Notes under the pieces: model-generated | Databases searched by the model: none | What the model was told of the DNA's origin: nothing | The model's input: only the letters and a program-made list of their open reading frames with translations | Shown: positions 8,099 to 16,044 of the stretch, in pieces | Position numbering within the stretch: the stretch's first letter is position 1 | Layout: every line of letters begins with the position of its first letter | Assembly (NCBI RefSeq): GCF_040611135.1 | Contig: NZ_JBEXNL010000008.1 | Coordinates: forward strand, 62,001 to 126,000 | Origin: Tsukamurella sp040611135 | GTDB lineage: Bacteria > Actinomycetota > Actinomycetes > Mycobacteriales > Mycobacteriaceae | DNA length: 64,000 nt | Direction: 5' to 3' | Position numbers and translations under genes: made by a program

Positions 8099-9250
8099 TT
8101 AGCGTCCGAATAGCTGAATGACCGTAGCGAGCTCTGGCTCGGTTGTCGGCGCGGTGTCCGCGACGGGAGCCGGAGCGGGCAGGCTGTTGAGCGCGCCGCC
8201 GTCCTGGCTGGGAATCCAGTCGCCGTAGGTGTCGAGGGTCAGGGTGTACTGCGCGTGGCCCATCCACTGGGAAACGAGCATGAAGTGGACGCCCGCCGAG
8301 AGCTGCATGGTCGCGAAGGTGTGACGGCCAAAATCGTGGAGCCGGACGCCGCGCACGGCTGGCTGCGCAGGGATTGCCGGGGCGGACTCGGTGGCGGGCT
8401 TCGCCGGTCGAGCGGGTCGGCTCACCGGTAGTCCGGCCTCTACGAGGGCCGGGGCGAGGATGGTCTCGAACCACGTCCCCAACTCGGGCGGTTGCGTCCA
8501 GTCCAGCGGCATCACGGTGCGCTCGCCCTTGACGCGGTAGCCGCCATTCTTACGGCTCGGCCACAGGGGAGCGGTGGCGTCGTAGTCGCCGCTTTCGGGG
8601 CCGTGCGGGTGGACGTCGCGGAGGTAGGCGTGCATCCGCTCGGCGAGCCAGCCTGGCAGCGGCACCGAGCGGCGTGACTTCCGGCTCTTGGGCGTGCTGG
8701 AGGTCCACGCGCCGCCCTTGCGGTCCTTGGTCCGGCGAACGTGCACCACGCACTGAACGGGGGAGTCGGTGCTGTGATTGGCCGCGCTCGCTGGCCGCGT
8801 AGTGAACTCCAGGTCTTGGACTTCGAGCCCGGCGCACTCGGCCTTGCGGAGACCCGAATAGGGGAGGAAGTACGCCAACAGCTCGTAGACCGGGTACAGC
8901 TTGCCGACGGCCTGCGCGGTGGCGGCGACCTGCTCGGCGGTGAGCGGGTGGTGCTGGAACTTCTCTCGGTCGCCTACGGCGCGGCCGGTGTTGAAGTCCA
9001 CCTGCTCGCAGGGGTTCGCGGGGATCGCGCCGTGACGAGTGGCGTACGTGAGGACGTTCTTCAATCCGAGCCACGCGTGATTCACGGTCTTGGGGGCGAG
9101 CCTGCGGGCTGCCAGGTCTGCGAGGAACAGCTCGCAGTCTCGCGGGGTGAGACTGGCGACGGCCTTCGCTGCGAATCGGTCCAGGGCGTACCGCTTGACG
9201 ACGCGCTCGTAGTCGTCGAGGGTGCGCTGCTTCAGTCGGCCCTGCGCCAC
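8099..9250 (-). CDS. Tyrosine site-specific integrase, probably 5'-truncated
   Basis: Phage-type tyrosine recombinase, 383 residues from GTG 9250. The core-binding domain (about 8-95) and the catalytic domain are present: first Arg in YSGLRKAEC, H-x-x-R box HDFGRHTFATM, then MGHAQYTLTLDTYGDW with the nucleophile Tyr. Upstream of the only available start, the same frame continues with typical integrase sequence (FGHYAQAWIES) but without a start codon, and about 100 bp further up it runs into a stop inside a decayed second copy of the internal integrase region. The N-terminal arm-binding part has therefore been lost by rearrangement. It sits 1.07 kb from a tRNA, facing it, as expected for an integrated element. 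It may no longer be active. Confidence 0.85.
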   Translation of the reverse strand: MAQGRLKQRTLDDYERVVKRYALDRFAAKAVASLTPRDCELFLADLAARRLAPKTVNHAWLGLKNVLTYATRHGAIPANPCEQVDFNTGRAVGDREKFQHHPLTAEQVAATAQAVGKLYPVYELLAYFLPYSGLRKAECAGLEVQDLEFTTRPASAANHSTDSPVQCVVHVRRTKDRKGGAWTSSTPKSRKSRRSVPLPGWLAERMHAYLRDVHPHGPESGDYDATAPLWPSRKNGGYRVKGERTVMPLDWTQPPELGTWFETILAPALVEAGLPVSRPARPAKPATESAPAIPAQPAVRGVRLHDFGRHTFATMQLSAGVHFMLVSQWMGHAQYTLTLDTYGDWIPSQDGGALNSLPAPAPVADTAPTTEPELATVIQLFGR

Positions 9251-9359
9251 CTTCAGGGCTTGACTCTCGATCCACGCCTGCGCGTAGTGCCCGAACGGTA
9301 GATCGCCGGCGATCCGCTGATCGGCGAGCGCGGAGGTGCCGTTGGTGTGGCGGGGCTGC

Positions 9360-9475
9360 GTCCAGTCCGGGGCATCACGGTGCGCTCACCCTTGACGCGG
9401 TGACCGCCGGTTCTTGCGGCTCGGACATAGGGGAGCGGTGGCGTCCTATTCGTCGCCGTCGTGTCCGGGATGCCA
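9360..9475 (-). pseudogene. Decayed second copy of an integrase segment
   Basis: On the minus strand this stretch encodes GGHRVKGERTVMP, nearly identical to GGYRVKGERTVMP of the intact integrase about 0.9 kb away. The DNA matches the segment near 8490-8580 with scattered substitutions and small indels that break the frame. It joins directly to the N-terminal remainder of the intact integrase, so the two look like products of recombination between related integrase genes. Confidence 0.7.
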
Positions 9476-9778
9476 GGATCATCCAAGGCGTCGTTGATCA
9501 GCTCCTTGGCGAGCGTGTCCGCTGCCATCTCCAACCGGACAGGAGCCTTCCGCTTCACCTGCGGCGCGAGCCTCCGTGGGTACCCGCACGCGCGAATCTT
9601 GCGGCCGTCCTGGGTACTGCGAGGACCTCGACTTCAGACGCCGGAAGGTGCCTCGCTTGTTGGTAGGCCCGGTGCTCGCCAGGTTGTGGCAGGAGGCTGA
9701 CTGGCATCCTCAGTCTGTAGCGGGCGTCCGCCCTCGTCGAGATCTGATGTGATGTGGACTGAAGCATGTGCAGGCCAG

Positions 9779-11230
9779 CTAGGACAGATTTGCCCAAGAG
9801 TACGACTGCCATGCGTTCTCTAGGATTGGATTACTGGCGCCCTCGCTCACCCCAAGGTCTTGTGTCGAGATGCTCCCGCGGGATGTTGACATCTGCTCGA
9901 GCAGGAGCGACTCGACATCGTTTCCTTGGGACACGAGGGCTTCGATATCCCGTGCGCTTGCCACTCCGACGCGAACATCTGGGATACCTTCGCACTTGAT
10001 AGTCGTCTTGTCGTGATCGAGGAGGTATGCGCCCGCTGAGTAGAACGGTTCTGCTGTCACGATGAGTCCAAGGATTGGACGATCAGTAGGAACCTGCGAA
10101 AATGCAGGATGGCCCTCGGCGAGACGGTGAGCCGTGTTCTCGAGCTGCGACCGTGCACGGGTGAAGGTGTCCTTGAGTGAATCAATGAGTACCTCGTCGC
10201 CGGCGCGAGCTGCGGCGCTAAGACGTCGCGACTTCACTTCAACCATGACCACGAGATCTGGGAATATGACGAACCAGTCAACGCTCTTGTTGCCACTTCC
10301 CTTGCCGTACGCGATCTCTGGCTCAATCTGTGCGCCTGGAAGGAGCTTCAGCTGTCGTCCAATGTAGTGCTCGAAGAGGTGTCCAAGATCGTTCGCGAAG
10401 TCGCTGCCATACTTCTGTATACCAGCATGGTAAAGGCCGCCTGGGGTTACCGTGCGAAGGATGAGCCTGGTCGCGGGGGCGACCGGGATCCCGTCGCCCA
10501 TGTCGACGAAGGGGTTTGCGATCAGCGGGTTGTAGTCGTACCTGGCGATAAGTTGCTTCCCAGTTGCGGCTCGCTGGTAGTCCTTGCGGTACTGGTCGGG
10601 GGTGGTGGTAAGGCGCTGCGCCATTGTCTCGATGGTAGAGCGCGGGAAGACATCCAACACGTCACGGAAGTTTTCTTGATTAAGCCAGTCGGGGTTGTAT
10701 TGGCCCTTATTCTGCGTGGCTCCAACTTGGAGGACGATCGTCGCGCCGATCGCCTCTTGTAGCGTGAGGCCGTCAAGTACTTGCGCCAGAGATTCATGAT
10801 TGATCACCTGAGTCTCAATTTCGCCGATTCCTTCGACGAGCCAGGCGTGTGAGCGTGCCAGTTCTTCGAATATTGACTCCTGATATGGGAATTGCTCGTG
10901 GGCGGCTCTCGTGAGCATCTTCGTGAGAAAACCGGATCTCTTGCTTGCGGACTCGAAATCGATCGCGAGCCCGAATTTGTACATGAGTCTGAGAAGTGCT
11001 CTGTCATCGGCGGTTTTTGTGCGGTGCTCATTCCCGTACAAGAGTGACTCTCGGGCTGCTGCAGCCAGGCCCCAGGGCGGCATCTTCTGGAGGACCTCAA
11101 CAGAGTACGGTGGTTCCCCGATCGCGGCGGACCATTGGGCGAGAGCTGGTAAGAGTTGGCTCGGCGGGAACGCGCGACATGCTTGTCGAAACTCGCGGTA
11201 AGGGAGACTCGGATACGGTGAGTACGTCAC
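9779..11230 (-). CDS. PD-(D/E)XK nuclease-like protein, orphan, possible defence gene
   Basis: 483 residues. The first about 260 are mostly helical with no known motif. Residues about 300-400 contain a nuclease-like core: a Glu in AQIEPEIAYGKG, then VDWFVIFPDLVVMVEVKSRR, which matches the PD-(D/E)XK pattern with Asp and E-V-K. A helix with basic residues follows (LKDTFTRARSQLENTAHRLAEGH). Such cores occur in restriction enzymes, transposon nucleases and anti-phage proteins. No methyltransferase or partner is adjacent. The gene has lower G+C than the flanking chromosome and lies on the tRNA-integrase island. The start ATG 11230 gives a plausible N-terminus (MTYSPYPSLPYREFR). The nuclease assignment is motif-based and the biological role is unknown. 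Confidence 0.65.
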   Translation of the reverse strand: MTYSPYPSLPYREFRQACRAFPPSQLLPALAQWSAAIGEPPYSVEVLQKMPPWGLAAAARESLLYGNEHRTKTADDRALLRLMYKFGLAIDFESASKRSGFLTKMLTRAAHEQFPYQESIFEELARSHAWLVEGIGEIETQVINHESLAQVLDGLTLQEAIGATIVLQVGATQNKGQYNPDWLNQENFRDVLDVFPRSTIETMAQRLTTTPDQYRKDYQRAATGKQLIARYDYNPLIANPFVDMGDGIPVAPATRLILRTVTPGGLYHAGIQKYGSDFANDLGHLFEHYIGRQLKLLPGAQIEPEIAYGKGSGNKSVDWFVIFPDLVVMVEVKSRRLSAAARAGDEVLIDSLKDTFTRARSQLENTAHRLAEGHPAFSQVPTDRPILGLIVTAEPFYSAGAYLLDHDKTTIKCEGIPDVRVGVASARDIEALVSQGNDVESLLLEQMSTSRGSISTQDLGVSEGASNPILENAWQSYSWANLS

Positions 11231-11671
11231 TTGCTCAGTATGACTCGATTCGGTGGCCCGTAGGGGTGTGGAGCGTACCTTGTGGTCGTTATCGTCGCGA
11301 ATGATCGTAGAGGTCTGCTTTCGGGTGGCCCAACAGGTTTCCTATCGGCGGCATCTATCTGCCAACGTCCGTTGCTGACTTGCCTAACACGTCCGGGAGG
11401 CTGGACGATGGACAGGGGTGTCGATGTGCCGATGGGCTCGGCGCTGGGGTTTAGCAGCTGCCCGGAATCGGGCCAGTGTCGAGCTCTGCGCCAATCTTTC
11501 GATATGTCGTGCCGCGCTCAGGCAGGCGATGCACTTCCGTTGCCTTGATGAGGTTGAAGGCGTGTTCACGGTCTAACGTCGCCTGTCGGCATCCGGACTC
11601 GGCATGGGGCCTCGCTTCTCCCCTGTGCGTAAGGTTGCAATGAGTGAAGCTATTTCAGGTTTGTTGCCGAC
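11231..11671. other. Non-coding stretch upstream of the nuclease gene
   Basis: About 440 bp with only short overlapping open frames, none with a credible start, ribosome site or family pattern. It contains the promoter region of the minus-strand nuclease-like gene and probably one end of the island. I saw no insertion-sequence ends or repeat of the tRNA 3' end here. Confidence 0.5.
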
Positions 11672-11868
11672 TTAGGCAACGCCTGCTTGAAGAAAACCTT
11701 CAGCCGTGCGGGCCCAATCTCGCCGCCGTGCCCACACCATGCCCACAGTGACAGTGAGCACATCCGTGCGCACCGCGACCCTGTCGACCTCGACCGACTC
11801 CGGCAGCAACGCGCTGCCGAGGCTCTCGAGCGCCTCGGGCGTGACCTTACGGCGCTTCAGTTGTCGCG
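11672..11868 (-). pseudogene. C-terminal remnant of an unrecognised gene
   Basis: The minus strand encodes a continuous, protein-like tail (RRKVTPEALESLGSALLPES, then VEVDRVAVRTDVLTVTVGM, ending EGFLQAGVA) that stops at 11672. No start codon is available before the frame enters the 3' end of the TetR gene, in a different frame. It looks like a gene cut off by the insertion or rearrangement that placed the TetR/dehalogenase pair here, marking a junction near 11860. The family is not recognised. Confidence 0.35.
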
Positions 11869-12465
11869 TAGTCCTTTGAGGAATGCGGCGAATACGGGGC
11901 GGATCGGTGCATCCGTATCGACCGCTGTGCGGTGGAAGGTCAGTGAGTCTGCAAGACGAATCAATGTGTCGACATCACCATTCGACGTTGGGAGTCCGGC
12001 GAGGTCCAGTGCTGAGGAGACGATGGCGCGAGCCGTTCGGTGGACCTCTGAGTCTGTCGTCAGCTTTGCGTGCAGAGCGGGTGAGTCGTGAAGTTCGAGG
12101 ATCAATGCGTACCGCGCGCGCATGTCGTCGCGCCGGGAAGCGAGCGATTCGACGAGTGTCGTCAGCAGATCGGCAAGCTCGTCGATCGAGAGGCTGCCGC
12201 GATCGGCGAGGTGTGCCAGCGACGCTGAGGTTTCGTCGGAATCGACAAGAGTTCGTTCGGACAGCGTGTTCACGACGAGTGTCAACAGCGCTTCGCGGGT
12301 GCGTGCCACATGGGAGGTCGACCCCGGCGGCAACCCTGCGGCAGCGTCGACCGCGCGATGGGTCAGCGCTCGGATGCCGTCTCTGGCGAGGATCCGGATC
12401 GCGCTGGCGCGGATCACGTCCCGCCGGCTCTCGATCGCTGGTGATTCGCTGACTTCGTCGACCAC
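11857..12465 (-). CDS. TetR family transcriptional regulator of the dehalogenase gene
   Basis: 202 residues from GTG 12465. The N-terminal HTH is recognisable (IRASAIRILARDGIRALTHRAVDAAAGLPPGSTSHVARTREALL, residues about 18-62) and the rest is a helical ligand-binding domain. It is divergent from the haloalkane dehalogenase gene, and a perfect 15-bp inverted repeat lies between the two start codons. A local repressor of both genes, relieved by a substrate of the dehalogenase, is the natural inference. Confidence 0.85.
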   Translation of the reverse strand: MVDEVSESPAIESRRDVIRASAIRILARDGIRALTHRAVDAAAGLPPGSTSHVARTREALLTLVVNTLSERTLVDSDETSASLAHLADRGSLSIDELADLLTTLVESLASRRDDMRARYALILELHDSPALHAKLTTDSEVHRTARAIVSSALDLAGLPTSNGDVDTLIRLADSLTFHRTAVDTDAPIRPVFAAFLKGLRDN

Positions 12466-12474
12466 GACATCGAT

Positions 12475-12513
12475 GCTACAGGTGTAGCCTCACGTGTGGG
12501 CTACACCTGTAGC
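12475..12513. promoter_or_regulatory. Palindromic TetR operator between divergent genes
   Basis: GCTACAGGTGTAGCC (12475-12489) and its exact reverse complement GGCTACACCTGTAGC (12499-12513), separated by 9 nt. Each arm is itself a near-palindrome of the form CTACANNTGTAG, so the site could hold two TetR dimers. It fills most of the 70-bp gap between the TetR and dehalogenase starts. Confidence 0.85.
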
Positions 12514-12535
12514 GAACCGTCGAGGAGGCTACGTC

Positions 12536-13399
12536 ATGTTCATCGATTTCACGCCCGACCGTGGCCTCTTTCCCTTCGAGGCTCGGTGGTTCAGTACGAG
12601 TGCGGGCACGATGCACTACGTCGACGAAGGGACCGGCCCCGTCCTCCTCTTCTGTCACGGAACGCCGACGTGGAGCTTCATCTACCGCCGGATCATCGGC
12701 GCGCTGCGGGGTCGCTATCGCTGTATCGCAGTTGACCACCTCGGGTTCGGGCTGTCCGAGCGGCCTGAAGGATTCGGCTACACCATCCCCGAGCTCTCGG
12801 CTGCTCTCGGCGAACTGGTCGATCACCTGGGGTTGAGCGAATTCGTTGTGGTCGGGCACGACTGGGGTGGTCCGATAGCTTTCGGTACAGCAGTGAAGCG
12901 CTGCGACCGGGTCCGCGGGACCGTCCTGGCGAACACGACCTACTGGCCGAACACGGCTCTGGCGAAACGACTGTTCAGTGCGGTCATGGGCTCCGGCGTG
13001 ATGCAACATCAGATCGTTGAGAAGAATCTGATGGTCGAGCGGATTCTCGTCTCCGAGCTCGGGCGGGTGCTGAATCATGAGGAGCTCGAGCACTATCGCG
13101 CGGTCCAGCGGACCCCGGAGGCGCGCACCGCTCTGGCAGTGATGCCTCGTGAGATCCGTGACGCGGCTCCGTTTCTTGCAGAGCTGGAGAAATCGGTTGC
13201 GGCGAAGCTCGGAGATAAGCCCGCGCTCGCGATCTGGGGTATGCGTGACAAGGTTTTCAGGCCGCGGGACTACTTTCCGGGGATCGACCGCGACTTCACA
13301 GATGTCGAGTTCGTGGAGATCGCAGGCGCCGGGCATGCGGTGCAGGAATTCGCGCCGGGGGAATTCGCCTCAGCCATCGCCACCCGATTCCCAGCATAG
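12536..13399 (+). CDS. Haloalkane dehalogenase-like hydrolase, DmbC (HLD-III) type
   Basis: 287 residues, close in pattern to M. tuberculosis DmbC from the first residues (FIDFTPDRGLFPFEARWF). The nucleophile is aspartate D109 in VVGHDWGGPIAF, followed by the halide-binding W110; the catalytic histidine is in AGAGHAVQE and a late acid is in WGMRDKVF. The motif usually written HGNPTW in HLD-II/III enzymes reads HGTPTW here, so the Asn that normally stabilises the halide is Thr43. Activity on haloalkanes is therefore uncertain; it could be another alpha/beta hydrolase using Asp (an epoxide-type hydrolase). The ATG at 12536 has GAGGAGG about 8 bp upstream. It is controlled by the divergent TetR gene through the palindrome in between. 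Confidence 0.8.
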   Translation: MFIDFTPDRGLFPFEARWFSTSAGTMHYVDEGTGPVLLFCHGTPTWSFIYRRIIGALRGRYRCIAVDHLGFGLSERPEGFGYTIPELSAALGELVDHLGLSEFVVVGHDWGGPIAFGTAVKRCDRVRGTVLANTTYWPNTALAKRLFSAVMGSGVMQHQIVEKNLMVERILVSELGRVLNHEELEHYRAVQRTPEARTALAVMPREIRDAAPFLAELEKSVAAKLGDKPALAIWGMRDKVFRPRDYFPGIDRDFTDVEFVEIAGAGHAVQEFAPGEFASAIATRFPA

Positions 13400-13419
13400 G
13401 CATCGTCGGAAACGACAGA

Positions 13420-13451
13420 ACCGGCGGCCGGGAAGAATCCCGACCGCCGGT
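13420..13451. terminator. Shared terminator between convergent genes
   Basis: Arms ACCGGCGGCCGGGA (13420-13433) and TCCCGACCGCCGGT (13438-13451) around a 4-nt loop. The single imperfect position is a G-U pair on the minus transcript and a C-A mismatch on the plus transcript, so it should serve the minus-strand synthase gene best. Confidence 0.75.
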
Positions 13452-13465
13452 CCTGGTGAAGAAGA

Positions 13466-14782
13466 TCAGTACTTGCCGAAGGCGAGTGCCACGTCGTGGC
13501 CGCCGAAGCCGAACGAGTTGTTCAGCGCGTACTTGTAATCACCCTTGCGCGCCTCGCCGTGCACCACGTCGAGCTCGATCTCGGGGTCCTGGTTGTCCAG
13601 GTTGAGGGTCGGCGGGATGATGCCGTCGCGCAGCGACAGCACCGTCAGGGCGGCCTCGAGGGCGCCGACGGCGCCGATCGAGTGGCCCAGCGCGCCCTTC
13701 GGGGCGTAGATCGCCGCGTCGGTGCCGACGACCGCGTTGATGGCCTTGGCCTCGGCGGTGTCGCCGATCGGGGTCGCGGTGGCGTGCGCGTTGATGTAGT
13801 CGATGTCCTCGCGCGTGAGGCCGGCCGTCTCCATCGCACGCTTCATGGCACGAGCGGCGCCGCCGCCCTCTACGTCGGGGGAGACCATGTGGTAGCCGTC
13901 GGAGGTGATGCCGGCGCCGAGCAGGCGCGCGATGGGCTTCGCGCCGCGGGCCAGCGCGTGCTCCTCGGTCTCGATGATCATCAGGCACTGCGCCTCGCCG
14001 AAGACGAAGCCGTCGCGGTCCTTGTCGAACGGGCGCGACGCGTGCAGCGGATCGTCGTTGCGGGTCGAGAGGGCGCGCATCATCGCGAACGGGGCGATGA
14101 CGGGGCTGTCGATGCGTCCCTCGATGCCGCCGCAGACGGCGATGTCGGCGTCGCCCATGACGATCTGGCGCCAGGCGTGGGCGATGGCCTCGTTGCCGGT
14201 CGAGCACGCGGAGACGGGGGCGATGGCACCGGCGCGGGCGCCGATCTCCAGGGCCGAGACGGCGCAGGCGCCGTTCGGCATGGCCATCTGCACGGTGAAC
14301 GGCGAGACCTTGCGGACGCCGTGATCGCGCAGTGCGTCGACGGCCTCGACCATCGACTCGCCGCCGCCGAGGCCAGTGCCGACGACCGCCGCGAGGCGGT
14401 TGTGGTCGACATCGGGACGGCCGGCGTTGTCCCACAGACGCTTGGTGATGACGTGCGCGGCCTGCTCCACGTAGGACATGCGGCGCTTGCTGACGTGCTG
14501 CTTGCTGATGTCGCCCGCGTACTTCCGGTCGGGACGCTCGGGGACCTCCGAGGTGGGGTCCTCGAGGAGCTGGCCGCCGAAGCGGACCGGGAGATCGGCG
14601 ATGTCGACGCCGATGAAGTCGCCCTTGAGCTCGCGGATGCCGCTCTTGCCGGCGAGGAGGCCCTCCCACGTCGACTCGGTGTCGGTGCCGATCGAGGTGG
14701 TCATCTCGATCGAGGTGACGACGACGTTGGGGAACTGTCCGCCGAGCGTGCTGAAACTACGGATGTCTGCCATGTCTTCCAT
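13466..14782 (-). CDS. Beta-ketoacyl-ACP synthase, KasA/KasB type
   Basis: 438 residues, very similar in pattern to mycobacterial KasA/KasB, the FAS-II condensing enzymes that elongate meromycolate precursors. Active-site Cys is in VSACSTGNEAIAHAW, the two histidines are in NAHATATPIGD and KGALGHSIGAVGALE, and the C-terminal glycine loop NNSFGFGGHD is intact. In mycobacteria kasA and kasB lie in a fabD-acpM-kasA-kasB-accD6 operon; here the gene stands alone, so it may be an additional or relocated copy. ATG 14782 is used; ATG 14773 is also possible. A bidirectional hairpin follows its stop. Confidence 0.92.
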   Translation of the reverse strand: MEDMADIRSFSTLGGQFPNVVVTSIEMTTSIGTDTESTWEGLLAGKSGIRELKGDFIGVDIADLPVRFGGQLLEDPTSEVPERPDRKYAGDISKQHVSKRRMSYVEQAAHVITKRLWDNAGRPDVDHNRLAAVVGTGLGGGESMVEAVDALRDHGVRKVSPFTVQMAMPNGACAVSALEIGARAGAIAPVSACSTGNEAIAHAWRQIVMGDADIAVCGGIEGRIDSPVIAPFAMMRALSTRNDDPLHASRPFDKDRDGFVFGEAQCLMIIETEEHALARGAKPIARLLGAGITSDGYHMVSPDVEGGGAARAMKRAMETAGLTREDIDYINAHATATPIGDTAEAKAINAVVGTDAAIYAPKGALGHSIGAVGALEAALTVLSLRDGIIPPTLNLDNQDPEIELDVVHGEARKGDYKYALNNSFGFGGHDVALAFGKY

Positions 14783-14903
14783 GAAACAGGATCGGACGGC
14801 CCATCCGCCTGTTGTCAGGTGAGAAGTTCACAGCCGTCTCTTGTGGGATCGTCACGAACCGTTCGGTTCACCCTCAGACCTCGTCCGTGACGGACGCCAC
14901 AGA

Positions 14904-16040
14904 TCACACCCCCATAGTGCTCCCGATCGGCTCGGGCGCAACCGGTTCGCGATCGCGGACGACGAAGGTCAGAGCGACCGCAGCGATCCCGATCACGAAG
15001 CAGAGCAGCGTGAAGGGCAGGCTCCCGACGGGGTCTTCCGCCGCCGTCAGGCCGCCCTTCGCGGCGAGGAAGTCGGGGAGCGCCGCGATCCACAGCCCCG
15101 CGAACACCACGAGGTAGAGCGCGGCGTACGCCTGGACCAGACGGTTGCGGTGTGCCGGGAACGACGGTGCGCCGGGCCCGGGGGACAGGCACCGTCGGGC
15201 CGCGTACAGCGCGGCCCCGGCCATGAGGGCCAGTTCCAGGGCGTAGACGGTGCCGCGCACCGTGTCGCCGGCCAGGCCGACGATCGTGGCGGGCAGGGGG
15301 AGGACGAACGTGCCGACGGACGCCGCGAGGCCGATGACGACGGTGCGCCACACCAGCTGCGGGCCGGTGAACCGGACGCCCGCGTCGACGTGTCGGCCGA
15401 CCAGGAACTGCACGCACAGCGCCAGCGACATGGGCCAGAGCGCCGCGAAGACCACCACCGATCCCATCGGAACGGAGGTGAAGAAGGGCAGGTTGATCGG
15501 ATTGTCGGGTGCCCACTCCCACCAGCGCAGTTGCGGACCGAGGTGGTCGAAGATCTCGTAGAACGCGCCGTGCACGAGTCCGACGGTGCACGCGCCCAGG
15601 AACGTGCCGCATCGCCGGAAGACGCCCAGCATGCGGACGATCTCGAAGGACATCGTGGCCATCAGCGGGTAGATCGCCACGATGTAGAGCGGCAGCCGGC
15701 CCCAGAGGAACTCGACGGTGAACAGATTGTGCGCGAACATCGTGTCCACGTGCCCCGCGAGGCCGAACGCGCCGGGGAAGTACAGCGGCGGCTCGATGAC
15801 GAACAGGTAGGCCGTCGCGCCGAACCAGACCGCGAGGTTCGTCGCATCGCCGCGCCGCCAGCGCCGGAAGGCGTGCATCAGCATCAGCACCGAGCCGACG
15901 ATGATCGTCAGCTCCAGCACGGGCAGCGTCCAGTTCTCGAGGTGGAACGGGCTGCGCGCGGAGAACAGTCCGCCGGTGTCGTCGCAGGTGAAGCCCATGC
16001 GACGCGCGAGGGCATCGAAGGTGGGGGTGCACAGGTCCAT
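14904..16040 (-). CDS. Polytopic membrane protein of unknown function
   Basis: 378 residues with about ten hydrophobic segments (for example LELTIIVGSVLMLMHAF, TVVIGLAASVGTFVLPLPATIVGLA, LLCFVIGIAAVALTFVV). It begins 4 bp after the stop of the PF10118-type gene and is surely co-transcribed with it. No transporter or enzyme motif was recognised. Histidines and acidic residues appear in and near the membrane (HVDTMFAHNLFTVEF, GLVHGAFYEIFDH), which could bind a metal. The genomic pairing with a ferritin-like hydrolase suggests a shared lipid or hydrophobic substrate; that is inference. Confidence 0.7.
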   Translation of the reverse strand: MDLCTPTFDALARRMGFTCDDTGGLFSARSPFHLENWTLPVLELTIIVGSVLMLMHAFRRWRRGDATNLAVWFGATAYLFVIEPPLYFPGAFGLAGHVDTMFAHNLFTVEFLWGRLPLYIVAIYPLMATMSFEIVRMLGVFRRCGTFLGACTVGLVHGAFYEIFDHLGPQLRWWEWAPDNPINLPFFTSVPMGSVVVFAALWPMSLALCVQFLVGRHVDAGVRFTGPQLVWRTVVIGLAASVGTFVLPLPATIVGLAGDTVRGTVYALELALMAGAALYAARRCLSPGPGAPSFPAHRNRLVQAYAALYLVVFAGLWIAALPDFLAAKGGLTAAEDPVGSLPFTLLCFVIGIAAVALTFVVRDREPVAPEPIGSTMGV

Positions 16041-16044
16041 CGCG

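Noticed and set aside
9559..9778. Short minus-strand open frame (85 codons) between the integrase remnant and the nuclease gene
   Set aside because: No family pattern, ribosome site or conservation signal; treated as non-coding.
7033..12475. Direct repeat of the tRNA 3' end as attR of the island
   Set aside because: I looked for the GGGGGCACCA-type end in the following gaps and saw none, so the far border of the island remains unknown.
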